NCBI GenBank assembly: GCA_964247055.1
Contig: OZ176054.1
Coordinates: 806,001 to 870,000 of the forward strand
From: Paragordius varius
Taxonomy: Eukaryota > Nematomorpha
Direction of reading: 5' to 3'
Length of the DNA: 64,000 nucleotides
Position numbers and translations under genes: made by a program. Shown here piece by piece: positions 24,581-38,959 of this stretch (the stretch's first letter is position 1; each line of letters starts with the position of its first letter). The notes below the pieces were generated by a model. The model was not told the DNA's origin and made no database searches. It saw only the letters and a list, made by a program, of their open reading frames with translations.

Positions 24581-26270
24581 TGTATAAAACTAGTCGCATC
24601 AATACTCAAGTTAAACTTTGTCCTTAAAAATCGAATATTGGTCACCGGTGAACATAATTATTTTTTATACATTCTCTTAGTAAGACTACATCAAAATATA
24701 GAGATAGTTTGACAAACTCTTTCATATCCGATTTTTACAACGATACTTTAAAAATTAATGTATAAAACGAGTCGTATCAATAAATCGCATCAATACTCAA
24801 GTTAAACTTTGTCCTTAAAAATCGGATATTGGTCACCGGTGAACAAAATTATTTTTTATACATTCTCTTAGTAGGACTACATCAAAATATAGATATAGTT
24901 TGGCAAACTCTTTCATATCCGATTTTTACAACGATACTTTAAAAATTAATGTATTCTAGTCGCATCAATACTCAAGTTAAACTTTGTCCTTAAAAATCGG
25001 ATATTGGCCACCGGTGAACAAAATAATTTTTTATACATTCTCTTAGTAAGACTACATCAAAATATAGAGATAGTTTCACAAACTCTTTCATATCCGATTT
25101 TTACAACGATACTTTAAAAATTAATGTATTAAACTAGTCGCATCAATACTCAAGTTAAACTTTGTCCTTAAAAATCGGATATTGGTCACCGGTGAACAAA
25201 ATTATTTTTTATATATTCTCTTAGCAAGACTACATCACAATATAGAGATAGTTTGACAAACTCTTTCATATCCGATTCTTACAACGATACTTTAAAAATT
25301 AATGTATAAAACTAGTCGCATCAATACTCAAGTTAAACTTTGTCCTTAAAAATCGAATATTGGTCACCGGTGAACAAAATTATTTTTTATACATTCTCTT
25401 AGTAAGACTACATCAAAATATAGAGATAGTTTGACAAACTCTTTCATATCCGATTTTTACAACGATACTTTAAAAATTAATGTATTAAACTAGTCGTATC
25501 AATAAATCGCATCAATACTCAAGTTAAACTTTGTCCTTAAAAATCGGATATTGGTCACCGGTGAACAAAATTATTTTTTATATATTCTCTTAGCAAGAGT
25601 ACATCAAAATATAGAGATAGTTTGACAAACTCTTTCATATCCGATTTTTACAACGATACTTTAAAAATTAATGTATAAAACGAGTCGTATCAATAAATCG
25701 CATCAATACTCAAGTTAAACTTTGTCCTTAAAAATCGGATATTGGTCACCGGTGAACAAAATTATTTTTTATATATTCTCTTAGCAAGACTACATCAAAA
25801 TATAGAGATAGTTTGACAAACTCTTTCATATCCGATTTTTACAACGATACTTTAAAAATTAATGTATAAAACTAGTCGCATCAATACTCAACTTAAACTT
25901 TGTCCTTAAAAATCGAATATTGGTCACCGGTGAACAAAATTATTTTTTATACATTCTCTTAGTAAGACTACATCAAAATATAGAGATAGTTTGACAAACT
26001 CTTTCATATCCGATTTTTACAACGATACTTTAAAAATTAATGTATTAAACTAGTCGCATCAATAAATCGCATCAATACTCAAGTTAAACTTTGTCCTTAA
26101 AAATCGGATATTGGTCACCGGTGAACAAAATTATTTTTTATACATTCTCTTAGTAGGACTACATCAAAATATAGAGATAGTTTGTCAAACTCTTTCATAT
26201 CCGATTTTTACAACGATACTTTAAAAATTAATGTATTAAACTAGTCGCATCAATACTCAAGTTAAACTTT
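24580..26270 (+). repeat. Mixed-monomer spacer between the two large blocks
   Basis: About nine monomers. The later part repeats 23.8-24.5 kb at an offset of 1,651 bp (caagagtacatc at 23,943 and 25,594). It includes a copy with gtattctagtcg, lacking the usual aaa, and one with gtttcacaaac near 25,073. No gene or unique sequence. Confidence 0.8.
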
Positions 26271-26974
26271 GTCCTTAAAAATCGGATATTGGTCACCGGT
26301 GAACAAAATTATATTTTATATATTCTCTTAGCAAGACTACATCAAAATATAGAGATAGTTTGACAAACTCTTTCATATCCGATTTTTACAACGATACTTT
26401 AAAAATTAATGTATAAAACGAGTCGTATCAATAAATCGCATCAATACTCAAGTTAAACTTTGTCCTTAAAAATCGGATATTGGTCACCGGTGAACAAAAT
26501 TATTTTTTATACATTCTCTTAGTAGGACTACATCAAAATATAGATATAGTTTGGCAAACTCTTTCATATCCGATTTTTACAACTATACTTTAAAAATTAA
26601 TGTATTAAACTAGTCGCATCAATACTCAAGTTAAACTTTGTCCTTAAAAATCGGATATTGGTCTCCGGTGAACAAAATAATTTTTTATACATTCTCTTAG
26701 CTAGACTACATCAAAATATAGAGATAGTTTGACAAACTCTTTCATATCCGATTCTTACAACGATACTTTAAAAATTAATGTATAAAACTAGTCGCATCAA
26801 TACTCAAGTTAAACTTTGTCCTTAAAAATCGAATATTGGTCACCGGTGAACAAAATTAATTTTTATACATTCTCTTAGTAAGACTACATCAAAATATAGA
26901 GATAGTTTGACAAACTCTTTCATATCCGATTTTTACAGATACTTTAAAAATTAATGTGTTAAACTAGTCGCATC

Positions 26975-27052
26975 CTTACTAAGAGAATATATAAAAAATA
27001 ATTTTGTTCACCGGTGACCAATATTCGATTTTTAAGGACAAAGTTTAACTTG
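26975..27052 (-). repeat. Inverted segment inside a monomer, copy 5
   Basis: Same 78-bp inversion as copy 4, exactly 12,108 bp further on, within the duplicated block and with identical junctions. Confidence 0.93.
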
Positions 27053-28399
27053 CAAAATATAGAAATAGTTTGACAAACTCTTTCATATCCGATTTTTACA
27101 ACGATACTTTAAAATTTAATGTATTAATCTAGTCGCATCAATACTCAAATTAAACTTTGTCCTTAAAAATCAGATATTGGTCACCGGTGAACAAAATTAT
27201 ATTTTATATATTCTCTTAGCAAGACTACATCAAAATATAGAGATAGTTTGACAAACTCTTTCATATCCGATTTTTACAACGATACTTTAAAAATTAATGT
27301 ATAAAACGAGTCGTATCAATAAATCGCATCAATACTCAAGATAAACTTTGTCCTTAAAAATCGGATATTGGTCACCGGTGAACAAAATTATTTTTTATAC
27401 ATTCTCTTAGTAGGACTACATCAAAATATAGAGATAGTTTGGCAAACTCTTTCATATCCGATTTTTACAACGATACTTTAAAAATTAATGTATTAAACTA
27501 GTCGCATCAATACTCAAGTTAAACTTTGTCCTTAAAAATCGGATATTGGTCTCCGGTGAACAAAATAATTTTTTATACATTCTCTTCGTAAGACTACATC
27601 TAAATATAGAGGTAGTTTGAAAAACTCTTTCATATCCGATTTTTACAACGATACTTTAAAAATTAATGTATTAAACTAGTCGCATCAATACTCAAGTTAA
27701 ACTTTGTCCTTAAAAATCGGATATTGGTCACCGGTGAGCAAAATTATTTTTTATACATTCTCTTAGTAGGACTACATCAAAATATAGAGATAGTTTGGCA
27801 AACTCTTTCATATCCGATTTTTACAACGATACTTTAAAAATTAATGTATTAAACTAGTCGCATCAATACTCAAGTTAAACTTTGTCCTTAAAAATCGGAT
27901 ATTGGTCTCCGGTGAACAAAATAATTTTTTATACATTCTCTTCGTAAGACTACATCTAAATATAGAGGTAGTTTGAAAAACTCTTTCATATCCGATTTTT
28001 ACAACGATACTTTAAAAATTAATGTATTAAACTAGTCGCATCAATACTCAAGTTAAACTTTGTCCTTAAAAATCGGATATTGGTCACCGGTGAGCAAAAT
28101 TATTTTTTATATATTCTCTTAGCAAGACTACATCAAAATATAGAGATAGTTTGAAAAACTCTTTCATATCCGATTCTTACAACGATACTTTAAAAATTAA
28201 TGTTTAAACGAGTCGTATCAATAAATCGCATCAATACTCAAGTTAAACTTTGTCCTTAAAAATCGGATATTGGTCACCGGTGAACAAAATTATTTTTTAT
28301 ACATTCTCTTAGTAGGACTACATCAAAATATAGAGATAGTTTGGCAAATTCTTTCATATCCGATTTTTACTACGATACTTTAAAAATTAATGTATAAAA

Positions 28400-31300
28400 C
28401 TAGTCGTATCAATAAATCGCATCAATACTCAAGTTAAACTTTGTCCTTAAAAATCGGATATTGGTCACCGGTGAACAAAATTATTTTTTATACATTCTCT
28501 TAGTAAAACTACATCAAAATATAGAGATAGTTTGACAAACTCTTTCATATCCGATTTTTACAACGATACTTTAAAAATTAATATGTTAAACTAGTCGCAT
28601 CAATACTCATAGTTTGTCCTTAAAAATCGAATATTGGTCACCGGTGAACAAAATTATTTTTTATATATTCTCTTAGTAAGACTACATCAAAATATAGAAA
28701 TAGTTTGACAAACTCTTTCATATCCGATTTTTACAATGATACTTTAAAATTTAATGTATTAAACTAGTCGCATCAATACTCAAATTAAACTTTGTCCTTA
28801 AAAATCGGATATTGGTCACCGGTGAACAAAATTATTTTTTATACAGTCTCTTAGTAAGACTACATCAAAATATAGAGATAGTTTGACAAACTCTTTCATA
28901 TCCGATTTTTATAACGATACTTTAAAAATTAATGTATTAAACTAGTCCAATACTCAAGTTAAACTTTGTCCTTAAAAATCGGATATTGGTCACCGGTGAA
29001 CAAAATTATTTTTTATATATTCTCTTAGCAAGACTACATTAAAATATAGAGATAGTTTGACAAACTCTTTCATATCCGATTCTTACAACGATACTTTAAT
29101 AAATTAATGTATAAAACTAGTCGCATCAATACTCAACTTAAACTTTGTCCTTAAAAATCGAATATTGGTCACCGGTGAACAAAATTATTTTTTATACATT
29201 CTCTTAGTAAGACTACATCAAAATATAGAGATAGTTTGACAAACTCTTTCATATCCGATTTTTACAACGATACTTTAAAAATTAATGTATTAAACTAGTC
29301 GCATCAATAAATCGCATCAATACTCAAGTTAAACTTTGTCCTTAAAAATCGGATATTGGTCACCGGTGAACAAAATTATTTTTTATACATTCTCTTAGTA
29401 GGACTACATCAAAATATAGAGATAGTTTGTCAAACTCTTTCATATCCGATTTTTACAACGATACTTTAAAAATTAATGTATAAAACTAGTCGCATCAATA
29501 CTCAAGTTAAACTTTGTCCTTAAAAATCGAATATTGGTCACCGGTGAACAAAATTATTTTTTATACATTCTCTTAGTAGGACTACATCAAAATATAGAGA
29601 TAGTTTGGCAAACTCTTTCATATCCGATTTTTACTACGATACTTTAAAAATTAATGTATAAAACTAGTCGTATCAATAAATCGCATCAATACTCAAGTTA
29701 AACTTTGTCCTTAAAAATCGGATATTGGTCACCGGTGAACAAAATTATTTTTTATACATTCTCTTAGTAAAACTACATCAAAATATAGAGATAGTTTGAC
29801 AAACTCTTTCATATCCGATTTTTACAACGATACTTTAAAAATTAATGTATAAAACTAGTCGCATCAATACTCAACTTAAACTTTGTCCTTAAAAATCGAA
29901 TATTGGTCACCGGTGAACAAAATTATTTTTTATACATTCTCTTAGTAAGACTACATCAAAATATAGAGATAGTTTGACAAACTCTTTCATATCCGATTTT
30001 TACAACGATACTTTAAAAATTAATGTATTAAACTAGTCGCATCAATAAATCGCATCAATACTCAAGTTAAACTTTGTCCTTAAAAATCGGATATTGGTCA
30101 CCGGTGAACAAAATTATTTTTTATACATTCTCTTAGTAGGACTACATCAAAATATAGAGATAGTTTGTCAAACTCTTTCATATCCGATTTTTACAACGAT
30201 ACTTTAAAAATTAATGTATAAAACTAGTCGCATCAATACTCAAGTTAAACTTTGTCCTTAAAAATCGAATATTGGTCACCGGTGAACAAAATTATTTTTT
30301 ATACATTCTCTTAGTAGGACTACATCAAAATATAGAGATAGTTTGGCAAACTCTTTCATATCCGATTTTTACTACGATACTTTAAAAATTAATGTATAAA
30401 ACTAGTCGTATCAATAAATCGCATCAATACTCAAGTTAAACTTTGTCCTTAAAAATCGGATATTGGTCACCGGTGAACAAAATTATTTTTTATACATTCT
30501 CTTAGTAAGACTACATCAAAATATAGAGATAGTTTGACAAACTCTTTCATATCCGATTTTTACAACGATACTTTAATAAATTAATGTATAAAACTAGTCG
30601 CATCAATACTCAACTTAAACTTTGTCCTTAAAAATCGAATATTGGTCACCGGTGAACAAAATTATTTTTTATACATTCTCTTAGTAAGACTACATCAAAA
30701 TATAGAGATAGTTTGACAAACTCTTTCATATCCGATTTTTACAACGATACTTTAATAAATTAATGTATAAAACTAGTCGCATCAATACTCAACTTAAACT
30801 TTGTCCTTAAAAATCGAATATTGGTCACCGGTGAACAAAATTATTTTTTATACATTCTCTTAGTAAGACTACATCAAAATATAGAGATAGTTTGACAAAC
30901 TCTTTCATATCCGATTTTTACAACGATACTTTAAAAATTAATGTATTAAACTAGTCGCATCAATAAATCGCATCAATACTCAAGTTAAACTTTGTCCTTA
31001 AAAATCGGATATTGGTCACCGGTGAACAAAATTATTTTTTATACATTCTCTTAGTAGGACTACATCAAAATATAGAGATAGTTTGTCAAACTCTTTCATA
31101 TCCGATTTTTACAACGATACTTTAAAAATTAATGTATAAAACTAGTCGCATCAATACTCAAGTTAAACTTTGTCCTTAAAAATCGAATATTGGTCACCGG
31201 TGAACAAAATTATTTTTTATACATTCTCTTAGTAGGACTACATCAAAATATAGAGATAGTTTGGCAAACTCTTTCATATCCGATTTTTACTACGATACTT

Positions 31301-34300
31301 TAAAAATTAATGTATAAAACTAGTCGTATCAATAAATCGCATCAATACTCAAGTTAAACTTTGTCCTTAAAAATCGGATATTGGTCACCGGTGAACAAAA
31401 TTATTTTTTATACATTCTCTTAGTAAAACTACATCAAAATATAGAGATAGTTTGACAAACTAACTCTTTCATATCCGATTTTTACAACGATACTTTAAAA
31501 ATTAATGTGTTAAACTAGTCGCATCAATACTCATAGTTTGTCCTTAAAAATCGAATATTGGTCACCGGTGAACAAAATTATTTTTTATATATTCTCTTAG
31601 TAAGACTACATCAAAATATAGAAATAGTTTGACAAACTCTTTCATATCCGATTTTTACAATGATACTTTAAAATTTAATGTATTAAACTAGTCGCATCAA
31701 TACTCAAATTAAACTTTGTCCTTAAAGATCGGATATTGGTCACCGGTGAACAAAATTATTTTTTATACAGTCTCTTAGTAAGACTACATCAAAATATAGA
31801 GATAGTTTGACAAACTCTTTCATATCCGATTTTTATAACGATACTTTAAAAATTAATGTATTAAACTAGTCCAATACTCAAGTTAAACTTTGTCCTTAAA
31901 AATCGGATATTGGTCACCGGTGAACAAAATTATTTTTTATATATTCTCTTAGCAAGACTACATTAAAATATAGAGATAGTTTGACAAACTCTTTCATATC
32001 CGATTCTTACAACGATACTTTAAAAATTAATGTATAAAACGAGTCGCATCAATACTCAAGTTAAACTTTGTCCTTAAAAATCAAATATTGTTCACCGGTG
32101 AACAAAATTATTTTTTATACATTCTCTTAGTAAGACTACATCAAAATATAGAGATAGTTTGACAAACTCTTTCATATCCGATTTTTACAACGATACTTTA
32201 ATAAATTAATGTATAAAACTAGTCGCATCAATACTCAAATTAAACTTTGTCCTTAAAAATCGGATATTGGTCACCGGTGAACAAAATTATTTTTTATACA
32301 GTCTCTTAGTAAGACTACATCAAAATATAGAGATAGTTTGACAAACTCTTTCATATCCGATTTTTATAACGATACTTTAAAAATTAATGTATTAAACTAG
32401 TCCAATACTCAAGTTAAACTTTGTCCTTAAAAATCGGATATTGGTCACCGGTGAACAAAATTATTTTTTATATATTCTCTTAGCAAGACTACATTAAAAT
32501 ATAGAGATAGTTTGACAAACTCTTTCATATCCGATTCTTACAACGATACTTTAATAAATTAATGTATAAAACTAGTCGCATCAATACTCAACTTAAACTT
32601 TGTCCTTAAAAATCGAATATTGGTCACCGGTGAACAAAATTATTTTTTATACATTCTCTTAGTAAGACTACATCAAAATATAGAGATAGTTTGACAAACT
32701 CTTTCATATCCGATTTTTACAACGATACTTTAAAAATTAATGTATTAAACTAGTCGCATCAATAAATCGCATCAATACTCAAGTTAAACTTTGTCCTTAA
32801 AAATCGGATATTGGTCACCGGTGAACAAAATTATTTTTTATACATTCTCTTAGTAGGACTACATCAAAATATAGAGATAGTTTGTCAAACTCTTTCATAT
32901 CCGATTTTTACAACGATACTTTAAAAATTAATGTATAAAACTAGTCGCATCAATACTCAAGTTAAACTTTGTCCTTAAAAATCGAATATTGGTCACCGGT
33001 GAACAAAATTATTTTTTATACATTCTCTTAGTAGGACTACATCAAAATATAGAGATAGTTTGGCAAACTCTTTCATATCCGATTTTTACTACGATACTTT
33101 AAAAATTAATGTATAAAACTAGTCGTATCAATAAATCGCATCAATACTCAAGTTAAACTTTGTCCTTAAAAATCGGATATTGGTCACCGGTGAACAAAAT
33201 TATTTTTTATACATTCTCTTAGTAAAACTACATCAAAATATAGAGATAGTTTGACAAACTCTTTCATATCCGATTTTTACAACGATACTTTAAAAATTAA
33301 TGTATAAAACTAGTCGCATCAATACTCAACTTAAACTTTGTCCTTAAAAATCGAATATTGGTCACCGGTGAACAAAATTATTTTTTATACATTCTCTTAG
33401 TAAGACTACATCAAAATATAGAGATAGTTTGACAAACTCTTTCATATCCGATTTTTACAACGATACTTTAAAAATTAATGTATTAAACTAGTCGCATCAA
33501 TAAATCGCATCAATACTCAAGTTAAACTTTGTCCTTAAAAATCGGATATTGGTCACCGGTGAACAAAATTATTTTTTATACATTCTCTTAGTAGGACTAC
33601 ATCAAAATATAGAGATAGTTTGTCAAACTCTTTCATATCCGATTTTTACAACGATACTTTAAAAATTAATGTATAAAACTAGTCGCATCAATACTCAAGT
33701 TAAACTTTGTCCTTAAAAATCGAATATTGGTCACCGGTGAACAAAATTATTTTTTATACATTCTCTTAGTAGGACTACATCAAAATATAGAGATAGTTTG
33801 GTAAACTCTTTCATATCCGATTTTTACTACGATACTTTAAAAATTAATGTATAAAACTAGTCGTATCAATAAATCGCATCAATACTCAAGTTAAACTTTG
33901 TCCTTAAAAATCGGATATTGGTCACCGGTGAACAAAATTATTTTTTATACATTCTCTTAGTAAGACTACATCAAAATATAGAGATAGTTTGACAAACTCT
34001 TTCATATCCGATTTTTACAACGATACTTTAATAAATTAATGTATAAAACTAGTCGCATCAATACTCAACTTAAACTTTGTCCTTAAAAATCGAATATTGG
34101 TCACCGGTGAACAAAATTATTTTTTATACATTCTCTTAGTAAGACTACATCAAAATATAGAGATAGTTTGACAAACTCTTTCATATCCGATTTTTACAAC
34201 GATACTTTAATAAATTAATGTATAAAACTAGTCGCATCAATACTCAACTTAAACTTTGTCCTTAAAAATCGAATATTGGTCACCGGTGAACAAAATTATT

Positions 34301-35900
34301 TTTTATACATTCTCTTAGTATGACTACATCAAAATATAGAGATAGTTTGACAAACTCTTTCATATCCGATTTTTACAACGATACTTTAAAAATTAATGTA
34401 TTAAACTAGTCGCATCAATAAATCGCATCAATACTCAAGTTAAACTTTGTCCTTAAAAATCGGATATTGGTCACCGGTGAACAAAATTATTTTTTATACA
34501 TTCTCTTAGTAGGACTACATCAAAATATAGAGATAGTTTGTCAAACTCTTTCATATCCGATTTTTACAACGATACTTTAAAAATTAATGTATAAAACTAG
34601 TCGCATCAATACTCAAGTTAAACTTTGTCCTTAAAAATCGAATATTGGTCACCGGTGAACAAAATTATTTTTTATACATTCTCTTAGTAGGACTACATCA
34701 AAATATAGAGATAGTTTGGCAAACTCTTTCATATCCGATTTTTACTACGATACTTTAAAAATTAATGTATAAAACTAGTCGTATCAATAAATCGCATCAA
34801 TACTCAAGTTAAACTTTGTCCTTAAAAATCGGATATTGGTCACCGGTGAACAAAATTATTTTTTATACATTCTCTTAGTAAAACTACATCAAAATATAGA
34901 GATAGTTTGACAAACTCTTTCATATCCGATTTTTACAACGATACTTTAAAAATTAATGTGTTAAACTAGTCGCATCAATACTCATAGTTTGTCCTTAAAA
35001 ATCGAATATTGGTCACCGGTGAACAAAATTATTTTTTATATATTCTCTTAGTAAGACTACATCAAAATATAGAAATAGTTTGACAAACTCTTTCATATCC
35101 GATTTTTACAATGATACTTTAAAATTTAATGTATTAAACTAGTCGCATCAATACTCAAATTAAACTTTGTCCTTAAAAATCGGATATTGGTCACCGGTGA
35201 ACAAAATTATTTTTTATACAGTCTCTTAGTAAGACTACATCAAAATATAGAGATAGTTTGACAAACTCTTTCATATCCGATTTTTATAACGATACTTTAA
35301 AAATTAATGTATTAAACTAGTCCAATACTCAAGTTAAACTTTGTCCTTAAAAATCGGATATTGGTCACCGGTGAACAAAATTATTTTTTATATATTCTCT
35401 TAGCAAGACTACATTAAAATATAGAGATAGTTTGACAAACTCTTTCATATCCGATTCTTACAACGATACTTTAAAAATTAATGTATAAAACGAGTCGCAT
35501 CAATACTCAAGTTAAACTTTGTCCTTAAAAATCAAATATTGTTCACCGGTGAACAAAATTATTTTTTATACATTCTCTTAGTAAGACTACATCAAAATAT
35601 AGAGATAGTTTGACAAACTCTTTCATATCCGATTTTTACAACGATACTTTAATAAATTAATGTATAAAACTAGTCGCATCAATACTCAACTTAAACTTTG
35701 TCCTTAAAAATCGAATATTGGTCACCGGTGAACAAAATTATTTTTTATACATTCTCTTAGTAAGACTACATCAAAATATAGAGATAGTTTGACAAACTCT
35801 TTCATATCCGATTTTTACAACGATACTTTAAAAATTAATGTATTAAACTAGTCGCATCAATAAATCGCATCAATACTCAAGTTAAACTTTGTCCTTAAAA
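28400..35900 (+). repeat. 2.92-kb higher-order repeat, about 2.5 copies
   Basis: The marker acagtctc occurs at 28,843, 31,767, 32,298 and 35,218, and catagtttgtcc at 28,609, 31,532 and 34,983. The first interval is 2,923-2,924 bp. The second is 3,451 bp, the same unit plus a three-monomer (531-bp) duplication near 32.2-32.5 kb. The unit is about 16 monomers with several 191-bp long forms. A four-base duplication near 31,458 (gacaaactaactc) is a private change. Confidence 0.83.
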
Positions 35901-38900
35901 ATCGGATATTGGTCACCGGTGAACAAAATTATTTTTTATACATTCTCTTAGTAGGACTACATCAAAATATAGAGATAGTTTGTCAAACTCTTTCATATCC
36001 GATTTTTACAACGATACTTTAAAAATTAATGTATAAAACTAGTCGCATCAATACTCAAGTTAAACTTTGTCCTTAAAAATCAAATATTGGTCACCGGTGA
36101 ACAAAATTATTTTTTATACATTCTCTTAGTAAGACTACATCAAAATATAGAGATAGTTTGACAAACTCTTTCATATCCGATTTTTACAACGATACTTTAA
36201 AAATTAATGTATTAAACTAGTCGCATCAATACTCAAGTTAAACTTTGTCCTTAAAAATCGGATATTGGTCTCCGGTGAACAAAATAATTTTTTATACATT
36301 CTCTTAGTAAGACTACATCAAAATATAGAGGTAGTTTGACAAACTCTTTCATATCCGATTTTTACAACGATACTTTAAAAATTAATGTATAAAACTAGTC
36401 GCATCAATACTCAAGTTAAACTTTGTCCTTAAAAATCGAATATTGGTCACCGGTGAATAAAATTATTTTTTATATATTCTCTTAGCAAGAGTACATCAAA
36501 ATATAGAGATAGTTTGACAAACTCTTTCATATCCGATTTTTACAACGATACGAGTCGTATCAATAAATCGCATCAATACTCAAGTTAAACTTTGTCCTTA
36601 AAAATCGGATATTGGTCACCGGTGAACAAAATTATTTTTTATATATTCTCTTAGCAAGACTACATCATAATATAGAGATAGTTTGTCAAACTCTTTCATA
36701 TCCGATTTTTACAACGATACTTTAAAAATTAATGTATTAAACTAGTCGCATCAATACTCATACTATGTCCTTAAAAATCGAATATTGGTCACCGGTGAAC
36801 AAAATTATTTTTTATATATTCTCTTAGTAAGACTACATCAAAATATAGAAATAGTTTGACAAACTCTTTCATATCCGATTTTTACAACGATACGTTAAAA
36901 ATTATGGTATTAAACTAGTCGCATCAATACTCAAATTAAACTTTGTCCTTAAAAATCTAATATTGGTCACCGGTGAACAAAATTATTTTTTATACATTCT
37001 CTTAGTAAGACTACATCAAAATATAGAGATAGTTTGACAAACTCTTTCATATCCGATTTTTATAACGATACTTTAAAAATTAATGTATTAAACTAGTCCA
37101 ATACTCAAGTTAAACTTTGTCCTTAAAAATCGGATATTGGTCACCGGTGAACAAAATTATTTTTTATATATTCTCTTAGCAAGACTACATTAAAATATAG
37201 AGATAGTTCGACAAACTCTTTCATATCCGATTCTTACAACGATACTTTAAAAATTAATGTATAAAACGAGTCGCATCAATACTCAAGTTAAACTTTGTCC
37301 TTAAAAATCAAATATTGTTCACCGGTGAACAAAATTATTTTTTATACATTCTCTTAGTAAGACTACATCAAAATATAGAGATAGTTTGACAAACTCTTTC
37401 ATATCCGATTTTTACAACGATACTTTAATAAATTAATGTATAAAACTAGTCGCATCAATACTCAACTTAAACTTTGTCCTTAAAAATCGAATATTGGTCA
37501 CCGGTGAACAAAATTATTTTTTATACATTCTCTTAGTAAGACTACATCAAAATATAGAGATAGTTTGACAAACTCTTTCATATCCGATTTTTACAACGAT
37601 ACTTTAAAAATTAATGTATTAAACTAGTCGCATCAATAAATCGCATCAATACTCAAGTTAAACTTTGTCCTTAAAAATCGGATATTGGTCACCGGTGAAC
37701 AAAATTATTTTTTATACATTGTCTTAGTAGGACTACATCAAAATATAGAGATAGTTTGTCAAACTCTTTCATATCCGATTTTTACAACGATACTTTAAAA
37801 ATTAATGTATAAAACTAGTCGCATCAATACTCAAGTTAAACTTTGTCCTTAAAAATCGAATATTGGTCACCGGTGAACAAAATTATTTTTTATACATTCT
37901 CTTAGTAAGACTACATCAAAATATAGAGATAGTTTGACAAACTCTTTCATATCCGATTTTTACAACGATACTTTAAAAATTAATGTATTAAACTAGTCGC
38001 ATCAATACTCAAGTTAAACTTTGTCCTTAAAAATCGGATATTGGTCTCCGGTGAACAAAATAATTTTTTATACATTCTCTTAGTAAGACTACATCAAAAT
38101 ATAGAGGTAGTTTGACAAACTCTTTCATATCCGATTTTTACAACGATACTTTAAAAATTAATGTATAAAACTAGTCGCATCAATACTCAAGTTAAACTTT
38201 GTCCTTAAAAATCGAATATTGGTCACCGGTGAACAAAATTATTTTTTATATATTCTCTTAGCAAGAGTACATCAAAATATAGAGATAGTTTGACAAACTC
38301 TTTCATATCCGATTTTTACAACGATACGAGTCGTATCAATAAATCGCATCAATACTCAAGTTAAACTTTGTCCTTAAAAATCGGATATTGGTCACCGGTG
38401 AACAAAATTATTTTTTATATATTCTCTTAGCAAGACTACATCATAATATAGAGATAGTTTGTCAAACTCTTTCATATCCGATTTTTACAACGATACTTTA
38501 AAAATTAATGTATTAAACTAGTCGCATCAATACTCATACTATGTCCTTAAAAATCGAATATTGGTCACCGGTGAACAAAATTATTTTTTATATATTCTCT
38601 TAGTAAGACTACATCAAAATATAGAAATAGTTTGACAAACTCTTTCATATCCGATTTTTACAACGATACGTTAAAAATTATGGTATTAAACTAGTCGCAT
38701 CAATACTCAAATTAAACTTTGTCCTTAAAAATCTAATATTGGTCACCGGTGAACAAAATTATTTTTTATACATTCTCTTAGTAAGACTACATCAAAATAT
38801 AGAGATAGTTTGACAAACTCTTTCATATCCGATTTTTACAACGATACTTTAAAAATTAATGTATTAAACTAGTCCAATACTCAAGTTAAACTTTGTCTTT

Positions 38901-38930
38901 AAAAATCGGATATTGGTCACCGGTGAACAA
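35230..38930 (+). repeat. 1,776-bp (10-monomer) tandem repeat, about 2 copies
   Basis: Paired markers: tattgttcaccgg at 35,537 and 37,313, gatacgagtc at 36,547 and 38,323, ctatgtcc at 36,763 and 38,539, all 1,776 bp apart. The gatacgagtc junction is a monomer that lost the bases between the cgatac and gagtcg blocks. The earlier equivalent at 20.0-21.9 kb has an interval of 1,607 bp because its second copy lacks one 169-bp monomer, the one bearing that junction. Confidence 0.82.
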
Positions 38931-38959
38931 AATTATTTTTTATACATTCTCTTATTAAG